From Candidatus Marinamargulisbacteria bacterium (GTDB lineage: Bacteria; Margulisbacteria; Marinamargulisbacteria; UBA817), in NCBI GenBank assembly GCA_023262965.1, contig JALQXX010000014.1, positions 1 through 13,697 of the forward strand: a stretch of DNA of 13,697 bases, read 5' to 3'. Position 1 is the first letter of the stretch, and the number at the start of each line of letters is the position of its first letter. The notes under the pieces were generated by a model. That model was given only the letters and a program-made list of their open reading frames with translations, was not told the origin of the DNA and did not search any database. The position numbers and the translations under genes were made by a program. Positions 7,078 through 13,697 of this stretch are shown piece after piece.

Positions 7078-8028
7078 ATGAGTGCATATAAATGTAAACT
7101 GAGGTACTTAGGGGCGGTGTTCGTTATTGGCCTTATCATGAGTGTGGGAATACGGCCCATTCATGCGGCATCCTATCAAATGTTAACGGAGTTGGGGACA
7201 TCGGCGGAGATGATACGGCGGGGCAATATAGAGGGCTTTGGTTTTGGAGCCAATTCGGTATTTGATAATCCGGCGGGTTTATACCGTACAAAACACGTGT
7301 CGGCTACGGCATTTGCATCCACATTAATGACGGAGGTGGAATACCGAAATGCGGCGGTTTCCATTAAAACGGTGTATGGGGATATTGGTGTGGGGTATAT
7401 GGAGTCAGGCGTTGATGGGATTAAACGCACCGTGCAAACGGATGAAGGCAACATTGTTACTGGGGACACATTTTCATCAATGCGCCGGGAGGTCTTTTTG
7501 GGATACAACCTATCGATTACAAAGTCATTGCATGTTGGGGTTAGTGCTACGGGGTATCTGTACGATGTCTACAATTATAGGGCAACAGGATACGGTTTAA
7601 ATGCGGGGCTTATGTATCAGTTTTCTGATTTAGAAATATCAATTTTTTCACGCAATATTATTCCATTAAAGGTATCATTTTCCAATGTAGAGGATTCATC
7701 GTATACGGGGGAAGAAGAGTTGCCATTGCAGACAATGGTGGGAATTATGTATCCATTTGGGGATCTTCGGATTCGCGGACAGTTTCGATACGATAGTATC
7801 AATACATTATTAGCGGGATCGTTGGAGTATTCGCCATCCTTTTTATGGCATATTGTAGAGATATCGGCAGGCTACAAAGAATTTTCGGTAATGGCGGATG
7901 TTTCAAGTACCATCACAATGGGGGTTGGTTTGAATCTATTTGGGGTGCACTTGGATTATGCGTATGAGCAAAGCGATCATTTTGAGTACGAATCCAATAC
8001 CTTTGCATCGGTGGGCTTTAATTTTTAA
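7078..8028 (+). CDS. PorV/UPF0164-like outer-membrane beta-barrel protein
   Basis: The 316-residue protein begins with a Sec signal peptide: positive residues (K5, K7, R9), a hydrophobic core at ~11-24 and probable cleavage after IHA at 28-30. The mature part starts with an ELGTSAEMIRRGN...NPAGLYR segment (NPAGL at 64-68), typical of PorV/PorQ and UPF0164 proteins. Alternating amphipathic strands follow, and the protein ends in GFNF, a terminal Phe as expected for BAM-inserted barrels. PorV-type proteins are FadL-like barrels; some act in secretion systems, many are uncharacterised. No secretion-system genes are nearby, so I do not assign that role. No Shine-Dalgarno sequence precedes the ATG. 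The gene stands alone and is bracketed by direct repeats at 6910-6979 and 8078-8147, which may mean it was inserted or duplicated as a unit. Confidence 0.75.
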   Translation: MSAYKCKLRYLGAVFVIGLIMSVGIRPIHAASYQMLTELGTSAEMIRRGNIEGFGFGANSVFDNPAGLYRTKHVSATAFASTLMTEVEYRNAAVSIKTVYGDIGVGYMESGVDGIKRTVQTDEGNIVTGDTFSSMRREVFLGYNLSITKSLHVGVSATGYLYDVYNYRATGYGLNAGLMYQFSDLEISIFSRNIIPLKVSFSNVEDSSYTGEEELPLQTMVGIMYPFGDLRIRGQFRYDSINTLLAGSLEYSPSFLWHIVEISAGYKEFSVMADVSSTITMGVGLNLFGVHLDYAYEQSDHFEYESNTFASVGFNF

Positions 8029-8077
8029 CATCGGGCTAATTGCGCCATCAATCATAATCGCACCCGTCCACACATTT

Positions 8078-8147
8078 ATTACAAACTGAGATAGCACTAT
8101 GATAAAAGTTACCCACAAACGATGGTAAGCAGTATGCTAATGCATAA
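8078..8147. repeat. Direct repeat, copy 2 (downstream of the PorV-like gene)
   Basis: This is the partner of 6910-6979. It lies 49 bases after the PorV-like stop and is wholly non-coding here. The TTACC/GGTAA stem is at 8109-8113 and 8124-8128. Sequence further outside the two copies does not match. Confidence 0.85.
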
Positions 8148-8520
8148 TGGACTCACATCATTAGCCAACGGTTGATACGGTAGTTGGTATGAAAGGGGGT
8201 ATGCGTGTTGGACATACAAAAACGCGGCTCAAAATGGCGTCTATTGGCGGCGTAGTGATTATAAAAAAAAGGCGTGGTATTAACGGTGAATTAATACGTG
8301 TATTAGCCAGTAATCGCCAGATTGTCTCGCAAAAAATACGGGTCCCGTGTGGACGAGCGCCCTGTTAAATGGCGTCAATTAATCGCAGAATTGGCTTCGC
8401 ATATCGGCAACAACAGCGGTAACCGATCAATTGGCAACGTACCTGCCGATGTTTAAAACGCTGTGCCAAACCGCAACGCATCGTACGTATAAAGGTCAGA
8501 CCAGTACCCCAGTTTAGTAC
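8148..8520. other. Unassigned non-coding stretch between the repeat and the htpG promoter
   Basis: No convincing gene or known RNA is seen. The plus strand has a 59-codon ORF (8189-8368, very basic, no ribosome site). Two other frames give protein-like but stop-broken stretches: a frame ending at TAA 8452-8454, and one containing TDQLATYLPMFKTLCQTATH that ends at the TAG 8516-8518. This could be a decayed gene or chance. A 7 bp perfect inverted repeat lies at 8277-8283/8291-8297, with eight A's at 8263-8270; on the minus strand this reads hairpin, 6 bases, then T8, terminator-like but with no minus-strand gene to end. Another 7 bp pair lies at 8403-8409/8444-8450. Confidence 0.35.
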
Positions 8521-8578
8521 TTGAACCATAATGATTGCCATATTATCATAAATGTCAATAGAAAACATAATTAGGAGG
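8521..8578 (+). promoter_or_regulatory. htpG promoter and Shine-Dalgarno site
   Basis: TTGAAC (8521-8526) and TATCAT (8544-8549) are 17 bases apart, predicting a transcript start near 8556. AGGAGG at 8573-8578 sits 6 bases before the ATG at 8585. It is the only strong ribosome site at a firm gene start in the window. No CIRCE heat-shock operator (TTAGCACTC-N9-GAGTGCTAA) is visible. Confidence 0.6.
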
Positions 8579-8584
8579 AACTGT

Positions 8585-10417
8585 ATGTCAAAAACACATC
8601 ATGTTGGACAGCTGTCCATCAATACAACCAATATATTGCCGATTATTAAAAAGTGGCTCTACTCGGACCATGATATATTTATTCGAGAGTTGGTATCAAA
8701 CGCGTTTGATGCGATTACCAAGCGAACCAAATTAGCGACGCTAGAGTCGGATGTATCGTTTGATGAAACGCCCCAGATTCATATACGCATCGACAAAAAA
8801 AAGAAAACGCTAACCATTTCCGATAATGGTATTGGTATGACGCGTGAGGATGTGGAAAAATACATCACCCAAATTGCCTTTTCGGGGGCCCAAGATTTTG
8901 TGGATACCTACGAAAAAGGTGCGAATAACGCGGGGATTATTGGTCATTTTGGATTGGGTTTTTATTCCGCATTTATGGTGGCCTCAACCGTTGAAATTCA
9001 AACCTTATCGTGTCGAAAAGATGCTCAGCCGGTGTACTGGCGCTGTGATGGCGATACGGAATACACGCTAGACAATGGCACGCGTCAAACCGTGGGTACC
9101 GATATTATTTTAACCATTGATACCGAAAACAAGGATTTTTTGGATGCATCTAAAATCGAATCGCTGGTCAAAAAGTACGCCAATTTTTTGCCGATTAGCA
9201 TTCTATTAGACGATAAAGAGGAATCCATTACCTATGGCCAGCCGTTGTGGGACAAGGCCCCTCAAGATGTTACGGAAGAGGCGTACACATCGTTTTATAA
9301 AACGGTTTTCCCCTTTGCAAATGAGCCACTGTTTTGGATTCATTTAAATGTTGATTATCCCTTCAACCTAAAAGGGATTATTTATTTTCCCAAGATCATG
9401 CACGAGCTGGATACATCCAAAAGCCGGATTCAGTTGTATTGCCAAAACGTGTTTGTTTCGGATAATGTCAACAACATTTTGCCAGAATTCTTGACATTGC
9501 TGCAAGGCGCGATTGATTGCCCGGATCTTCCCTTAAACGTTTCTCGATCCCAATTGCAAAATGACCCCTACGTTCAAAAAATTGCCAACCATATTGTTAA
9601 AAAGGTGGGCGATGAGTTGGCCAAACGCTTTAAAAAATCCTTTGATCAATTCCAAACGGATTGGAAAGACATTCATCCGTTTATCAAATACGGGATGATG
9701 AATAACGATACATTTTTCAAAAAAACCGAAAAAATTGTACTGCTGTCGCAATCAAACAATACGATGGTTGTGTTAGCCGATCATGTGGATGTGGCCAAGG
9801 CGGATCACAAGGGGAAGATTGTTTATGCCCAATCGCGGGACCAGGTGGTTGCGCACAAGGCTTTTTTTGAAGAGAAAAACATTCCCGTTTTTATATTGGA
9901 TGCGGTTATAGATCATCATTTTATTCAGTTTATGGAATCCAAATGGGATGGCATTTCATTTTTATCGGTGGATAATGCGATCAACGAATTTGGGGGATCG
10001 GATGTGCAAGAGATTGTGGATGCGGACACCAACAAAACCCCATCGGAGGTATTGCCCGATATTTTCAAAAACGCTCTGAATAATGACGCGATTACCTTTG
10101 AAGCCAAACCGATGGCGGTATCGAGTCCGGCGGTTATGGTTGAAGATGAAATGATGAAGCGTTTTGCCCAGATGAGTCAATTCATGCAACGCGGCGGTTC
10201 GGCATTTCCCAAAAAATTCACGTGTTTGTTAAACAGTCAGTCGCCGATCTTAAAGCGGATTATTGCGTTACACAAAGCGGGAAAAACAGATGCGGTGTCG
10301 GTAATGTGCCATCATGTCGTGGATTTGGCGCAGCTATCCAATCAGCCGTTGGAGGGATCACAACTGGAGTCGTTTTTAAATCGATCCTTTGATTTATTAA
10401 CCCGCAGTATGGAATGA
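8585..10417 (+). CDS. htpG: HtpG, bacterial Hsp90 molecular chaperone
   Basis: The 610-residue length and motif order fit HtpG, a cytosolic homodimeric ATP-driven chaperone. The N-terminal GHKL ATPase domain has the N-box ELVSNAFDA (35-43, catalytic Glu35 and Mg-binding Asn39), DNGIGM (80-85), the lid glycine motif GHFGLGFYSAF (120-130) and a GTDI motif near 162-165. The middle domain shows LNVSRSQLQ, whose Arg contacts the ATP gamma-phosphate, and the C-terminal dimerisation region follows. I chose the ATG at 8585 over an in-frame ATG at 8552 because of the AGGAGG before it and because it gives the usual few residues before the first helix. The promoter has no CIRCE element, so HrcA control is not indicated. 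trpD overlaps the stop by four bases (ATGA). Confidence 0.95.
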   Translation: MSKTHHVGQLSINTTNILPIIKKWLYSDHDIFIRELVSNAFDAITKRTKLATLESDVSFDETPQIHIRIDKKKKTLTISDNGIGMTREDVEKYITQIAFSGAQDFVDTYEKGANNAGIIGHFGLGFYSAFMVASTVEIQTLSCRKDAQPVYWRCDGDTEYTLDNGTRQTVGTDIILTIDTENKDFLDASKIESLVKKYANFLPISILLDDKEESITYGQPLWDKAPQDVTEEAYTSFYKTVFPFANEPLFWIHLNVDYPFNLKGIIYFPKIMHELDTSKSRIQLYCQNVFVSDNVNNILPEFLTLLQGAIDCPDLPLNVSRSQLQNDPYVQKIANHIVKKVGDELAKRFKKSFDQFQTDWKDIHPFIKYGMMNNDTFFKKTEKIVLLSQSNNTMVVLADHVDVAKADHKGKIVYAQSRDQVVAHKAFFEEKNIPVFILDAVIDHHFIQFMESKWDGISFLSVDNAINEFGGSDVQEIVDADTNKTPSEVLPDIFKNALNNDAITFEAKPMAVSSPAVMVEDEMMKRFAQMSQFMQRGGSAFPKKFTCLLNSQSPILKRIIALHKAGKTDAVSVMCHHVVDLAQLSNQPLEGSQLESFLNRSFDLLTRSME

Positions 10418-11418
10418 CGAAGCCCTCAGTTTCGATTGCGGGTATTTTAGCGGATCTTCGGTGTGGGCGCGATTTGAGTCGCGCCTCGGCAGGGGATTTG
10501 GCGCGAGCGTTGTTGGGGGGGCATTGTGCGGATAATGACGTGCGCGATGCCTTAGTGGGATTGTATCAAAAAGGGGAATCGGTGTCCGAGATTTTGGGGT
10601 TTATTGATGTGATGCGCGCCAACATGACGCCGGTTTCGGTTACTGTTCGGCCGATTATGGACAGTTGCGGTACGGGAGGCAGTGGTATTGATAATCGGTT
10701 TAACGTGTCTACGGCAGCGGCGTTTGTGTTGGGTGCTATGGGGTATTATGTGGTTAAGCATGGCAATCGTGGGTCTCGTTTTGCCAATGGCAGCATTGAT
10801 TTTTTAGATGCGTTGGGCGTGCCCTATGCGTTATCGGATGATGAGCACAATGATCGTCTCCAAAAAAAGGGGGTCACTTTTTTATTTGCGCGGTTGTATC
10901 ATACCGCGGTGCGTCATGTGGCGCCCATTCGTCAGCAGCTATCGCACCGCAGTATTTTTAATATTATTGGCCCATTTTGCAATCCGGCTTCCCCATCGAT
11001 TCAAATTGTTGGCACGCCGAGTGAGGCTATGGCGCAGCGCTTGTATGCAGTTGGAGAATCGTTGTCATATGATACGTTTGCGGTGGTGACGGGGGAGAGT
11101 GGTTTGGATGATTGTTCAACGGTAGGGCGGTCGCGCATTTGGGTTCGGCAGGGGCAATCCACGCGAGCCATGGTGGTGGATCCCCTGGATTGGGGGATTC
11201 GGCATACATTATCGGATATTACGGTGGGAGGGGCGTCCCTTAGTGCCGATAATGCGGCGGTGTTTCGGGACATACGCCATCGCCAGGATACCCAGCACCC
11301 TATTGCGGTGTTGATTGCCTTTAATGTGGCGGTGATGGCGCATATTATGGACCCCCATACGGCGATTGATGCGGCGTATGCGTCGGCACAAGCCGCGTTG
11401 GTTACGTTGACGCTATAA
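10414..11418 (+). CDS. trpD: TrpD-like anthranilate phosphoribosyltransferase, divergent
   Basis: The 334-residue protein fits TrpD in length and layout: a helical N-terminal domain and a PRPP-binding alpha/beta domain. Motifs are DSCGTGGSG (83-91; usually GTGGDG), FNVST (96-100), KHGNRG (115-120), RQQL..RSIFNIIGPFCNPA (173-192) and GLDD (230-233; usually GLDE, metal site). TrpD transfers phosphoribosyl from PRPP to anthranilate in tryptophan synthesis. Several substrate-contact positions differ: the SSxSG stretch after KHGNR reads SRFANGS. The gene sits alone with htpG, with no other trp gene in view. The fold and PRPP chemistry look secure; anthranilate as substrate is likely but not certain. 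The ATGA overlap with htpG and lack of its own ribosome site imply coupled translation. Confidence 0.8.
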   Translation: MTKPSVSIAGILADLRCGRDLSRASAGDLARALLGGHCADNDVRDALVGLYQKGESVSEILGFIDVMRANMTPVSVTVRPIMDSCGTGGSGIDNRFNVSTAAAFVLGAMGYYVVKHGNRGSRFANGSIDFLDALGVPYALSDDEHNDRLQKKGVTFLFARLYHTAVRHVAPIRQQLSHRSIFNIIGPFCNPASPSIQIVGTPSEAMAQRLYAVGESLSYDTFAVVTGESGLDDCSTVGRSRIWVRQGQSTRAMVVDPLDWGIRHTLSDITVGGASLSADNAAVFRDIRHRQDTQHPIAVLIAFNVAVMAHIMDPHTAIDAAYASAQAALVTLTL

Positions 11419-11440
11419 AGAGTCCTATTTCCCATGCTGC

Positions 11441-12295
11441 TCAAATATAGGGGTATAGGTTGACGTACTGTCGCACCGATTCGGTCCAGGATGGCGGTGC
11501 ATACATACCTGTATCCAACCATTTATCGATAGACATAACCCCATTTAAAGGGCGTTTGGCTGGCCGGTTGGCCGCATCGGTGGAGATGGGAATAACCGGT
11601 GTGCTAATGCCGCATAATGCCAAAAAATAGCGGGCAAATTCATACCACGATGTATGCTCCTGGCTGCGGAGGTGATAGATCCCCAGTGGGGGAGCGTGTT
11701 GAATCAGAGCCCCAATCGCAGCCACCACGGTGCTTGCGGCGGTTGGGGATCCCCATTGATCGGCCACAACCGACAGCGAGTCCGTTTGGGAGGCTTTGGC
11801 CAAAATGGCATCCACAAAATTCCGGCGGTCCGGGCCAAACAGCCATTGCACTCGAAGAATATAGGCTGAGCTATTGTGATCATTGATAGCGCATTCGGCC
11901 TGGTATTTGGATGCCCCATACACATTAAGTGGATTTGGACCATCGGTTTCGGTATAGGGGGTTGATTGACGGCCATCAAATACATAATCGGTGGATAGGT
12001 GAATCAGGGTGGCCCCCACGGATTCGGCGGCGCGACACATGGTGGGAAGGGGTGCGCTGTTGACGGCATAGGCCTGTTCCGGCTGGGATTCGCAAGCGTC
12101 GACATCGGTGAATGCGGCGGCATTAATAATATGCGTGGGGCGATAGCGGGTAATCCAGTCCCAAATCGCTGTAGAATCGGTAATATCACAATCCCTGTGA
12201 CTGAGTCCCAGCACCGTTCTGTGGCACATCCCAGGTAATTTCCGCATCAATTCGGATGATACCAGGCCATGTTTACCAAAGCACAAAATGGTCAT
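11441..12295 (-). CDS. rfbD: RfbD-like dTDP-4-dehydrorhamnose reductase (SDR family)
   Basis: This 284-residue extended short-chain dehydrogenase is close to RfbD in length. Visible motifs are INAAAFTDVDACE (57-69), STDYVFDG (101-108), YGASK (126-130, catalytic Tyr126 and Lys130), RVQWLFG (148-154), NFVDAIL (159-165) and VVADQWGSPTAA (176-187). RfbD reduces dTDP-4-keto-L-rhamnose to dTDP-L-rhamnose with NAD(P)H for surface polysaccharide. The N-terminal cofactor loop is odd: GKHGLVS (7-13), where the third glycine of GxxGxxG is serine. No RfbA, RfbB or RfbC gene is in view, so another 4-keto-sugar is possible. The ATG overlaps the upstream phosphohexomutase stop as ATGA. The gene ends 22 bases from the convergent trpD, with no terminator between them. 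Confidence 0.85.
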   Translation of the reverse strand: MTILCFGKHGLVSSELMRKLPGMCHRTVLGLSHRDCDITDSTAIWDWITRYRPTHIINAAAFTDVDACESQPEQAYAVNSAPLPTMCRAAESVGATLIHLSTDYVFDGRQSTPYTETDGPNPLNVYGASKYQAECAINDHNSSAYILRVQWLFGPDRRNFVDAILAKASQTDSLSVVADQWGSPTAASTVVAAIGALIQHAPPLGIYHLRSQEHTSWYEFARYFLALCGISTPVIPISTDAANRPAKRPLNGVMSIDKWLDTGMYAPPSWTESVRQYVNLYPYI

Positions 12296-13635
12296 AACGC
12301 TAATACGGTTTGAATCAAATCATGGGCTTTTTCAGGGGTAGGGGCTTCCGCAAACAATCGAATAATGGGTTCGGTATTGGATGGCCGAATGTGGATCCAA
12401 CCGTCATCCAGGCGCACCTTAACCCCATCGTCCAATGACAGAGACGCATTGGCAAAATGCTGCTGCACACGCTGTAATTTATCGGAAACAGCGGTGGCAG
12501 AGGACAAGGGTTGTTTTTCACGGATCAGGGTGTATTGGGGATACCGACGCACAATTTGGCTAACGGATTCCTCACGGGAACTGCAATGCAGCAAGGCCAA
12601 TGCGATGCCGGCGAGGCTATCACGGCCCCAGCCAATCGCAGGCACAATAATGCCCCCATTGCCTTCACCCCCAACCGTGGCATTAAGGTCTTTGATAGCG
12701 GCGGTTACATTGGGTTCCCCCACCCGAGTTTCGTGGTATCGGGCACCATAGTGGTTAGCTAGCCATTGAATAATTTGGGATGTGGACATATTGACCACCA
12801 CCTGTTGGGGTTCTTCCGTGGTAATTGACAAATAATAATCCATGCAAAAAGCCAGGGAGTAATCTTCCCCAATAAAACGGCCGGTTTCATCCACAATCAC
12901 CAAGCGATCGGCGTCGGGATCTTGGGCAAATCCAATATCGTACGATCCCGAGGCCATACGCTGGCACAATTCGTTCAGGTGTTCGGTAACGGGTTCTGGG
13001 GAATGGGAAAATGCCCCATCCGGGCCATCATACAAATAATCCACAGTAACTTGGGGGATATGAGAAAACAATACAGGGTCGGCGTAGCGGCCGGTACCAT
13101 GATTCACGTCGATTAAAACGCGCAACGGGGCAATGGTTTCTAAAGGCAATACCGATCGAATACGGTCCACATGATACGCCAACGCATTGTCATCAACAAT
13201 CCGTGTCCCTTGGTGGGCGTAATCCACATATGGGGCATAGTGATGGTTGGTGTAGTGCGCTAAAAAATCCGCAAAGGCAGGGCGTGATAAAAACGATCCC
13301 GACGAATCAATGAGTTTAATCCCATTCCATGCAATTGGATTATGAGATGCGGTTATGGCCACCCCCCCAGCGGCGGCATATCGGCGCACCATCTGCTGAA
13401 CGGTTGGGGTGGGAACGCGACCGATGATCACAACATCCCGGCCACATAATTGGCACAACGCACTGACCAATTGGGATACCGCGTCGTAACTGGTGCGGGT
13501 ATCCCCACCAATAATCACGACCCCGGGGGGCAGTTGATTCAAAAAAGCACGAATAAAGGGTTCAATAACGGATGGTGTGATATGGGTACCCACAATTCCA
13601 CGCAATCCGGATGACGATATCATTAATTGGTCCAT
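12292..13635 (-). CDS. glmM: Phosphohexomutase of the archaeal GlmM / PMM-PGM type
   Basis: From the ATG at 13635 the protein has 447 residues, normal for the alpha-D-phosphohexomutase family. It shows SSSGLRGIVG (7-16), the active-site loop TASHNP (95-100, phosphoserine Ser97), the metal loop DPDADR (239-244), the sugar-binding loop GEGNGG (323-328) and the phosphate loop RPSNTEP (417-423). GEGNGG is the form I associate with archaeal-type phosphoglucosamine mutases rather than the GEQSG of typical bacterial GlmM, so glucosamine-, glucose- or mannose-phosphate are all possible substrates. An ATG nine codons upstream (13662) is open in frame, but the promoter at 13641-13670 makes 13635 the better start; 13623 is also possible. 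With RfbD downstream (ATGA overlap) it probably supplies nucleotide-sugar precursors. Confidence 0.82.
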   Translation of the reverse strand: MDQLMISSSGLRGIVGTHITPSVIEPFIRAFLNQLPPGVVIIGGDTRTSYDAVSQLVSALCQLCGRDVVIIGRVPTPTVQQMVRRYAAAGGVAITASHNPIAWNGIKLIDSSGSFLSRPAFADFLAHYTNHHYAPYVDYAHQGTRIVDDNALAYHVDRIRSVLPLETIAPLRVLIDVNHGTGRYADPVLFSHIPQVTVDYLYDGPDGAFSHSPEPVTEHLNELCQRMASGSYDIGFAQDPDADRLVIVDETGRFIGEDYSLAFCMDYYLSITTEEPQQVVVNMSTSQIIQWLANHYGARYHETRVGEPNVTAAIKDLNATVGGEGNGGIIVPAIGWGRDSLAGIALALLHCSSREESVSQIVRRYPQYTLIREKQPLSSATAVSDKLQRVQQHFANASLSLDDGVKVRLDDGWIHIRPSNTEPIIRLFAEAPTPEKAHDLIQTVLAL

Positions 13636-13640
13636 ACCGC

Positions 13641-13670
13641 ATTGTAACGCGGGCGGAACCATGTTGTCAC
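13641..13670 (-). promoter_or_regulatory. Predicted promoter of the glmM-rfbD operon, leaderless
   Basis: On the minus strand a -35-like GTGACA (13670-13665) is followed after 18 bases by TACAAT (13646-13641). Five bases then lead to the ATG at 13635, so the transcript should begin at the start codon. No Shine-Dalgarno sequence is present before 13635 or 13662. Confidence 0.5.
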
Positions 13671-13697
13671 GAGCGTATTTCTGGTACTATGGGGGCT

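Noticed and set aside
6910-8147. Integron cassette with attC sites
   Set aside because: The repeats lack the GTTRRRY/RYYYAAC core sites and the long imperfect palindrome of attC, and no integrase is present.
8263-8297. Minus-strand intrinsic terminator (7 bp hairpin then T8)
   Set aside because: The stem is AT-rich, the T-run is 6 bases away from it, and no minus-strand gene lies upstream; noted only within the non-coding stretch.
8189-8368. 59-codon plus-strand ORF as a real gene
   Set aside because: It has no Shine-Dalgarno site, no clear promoter and no motif; a weak CCAAC/GTTGG inverted repeat upstream is not enough.
8365-8568. 67-codon minus-strand ORF
   Set aside because: It has no ribosome site or recognisable motif, its composition is odd, and it overlaps the htpG promoter.
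8552-8584. ATG at 8552 as the htpG start
   Set aside because: The AGGAGG at 8573-8578 points to the ATG at 8585, and the extra 11 residues do not belong to the family. A short-leader start at 8552 cannot be fully excluded because TATTAT lies 5 bases before it.
11419-11440. Bidirectional terminator between trpD and rfbD
   Set aside because: The 22 bases contain no inverted repeat.
11001-11522. Minus-strand ORF (173 codons) across trpD and the rfbD end
   Set aside because: It overlaps two genes with recognisable motifs and has none of its own.

Overview
This 13.7 kb window comes from a bacterium with an outer membrane. A signal-peptide-bearing, PorV-like beta-barrel protein ending in Phe and an envelope disulfide-forming fusion protein point to a diderm. 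Stops are TAA, TAG and TGA, so the code is standard. I cannot place the phylum from sequence alone; the gene mix (LamG/TSP3 giant protein, VKOR-DsbA fusion, PorV/UPF0164-like barrel, archaeal-style phosphohexomutase loop) would fit a poorly sampled candidate phylum, but that is a guess.

Layout: (1) 1-4053, the 3' part of a very large secreted protein of four LamG-like jelly-roll units separated by Asp-rich calcium-binding (thrombospondin type-3-like) linkers, followed by a strong hairpin. (2) 4156-6926, a two-gene operon: a VKOR-DsbA fusion, then a GlcD-type FAD oxidoreductase whose GTG start overlaps the stop by one base. Both proteins are expected to pass electrons to quinone. (3) 6910-8147, a PorV-like outer-membrane protein gene bracketed by two copies of a ~70 bp direct repeat (first 50 bp 94% identical); the first copy supplies the glcD stop codon. 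(4) 8029-8584, a 556 bp gap with the second repeat copy, no convincing gene, and the htpG promoter. (5) 8585-11418, htpG and a divergent trpD-like gene overlapping by ATGA. (6) On the minus strand, converging on trpD, a two-gene operon of a phosphohexomutase (archaeal GlmM-type) and an RfbD-like reductase, also overlapping by ATGA; both fit nucleotide-sugar synthesis for surface glycans.

The first genes of three transcription units (VKOR-DsbA, PorV-like, phosphohexomutase) have no Shine-Dalgarno sequence and have a promoter-like -10 box only 5-7 bases before the ATG, which predicts leaderless mRNAs. htpG has a clear AGGAGG. Genes inside operons rely on stop-start overlaps.

I see no CRISPR array, transposase, phage, toxin or defence gene, rRNA or tRNA. 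The most unusual features are the repeat-bracketed outer-membrane gene, the leaderless pattern, a perfect 12 bp palindrome at the outer-membrane gene's start, and a divergent TrpD coupled to HtpG.
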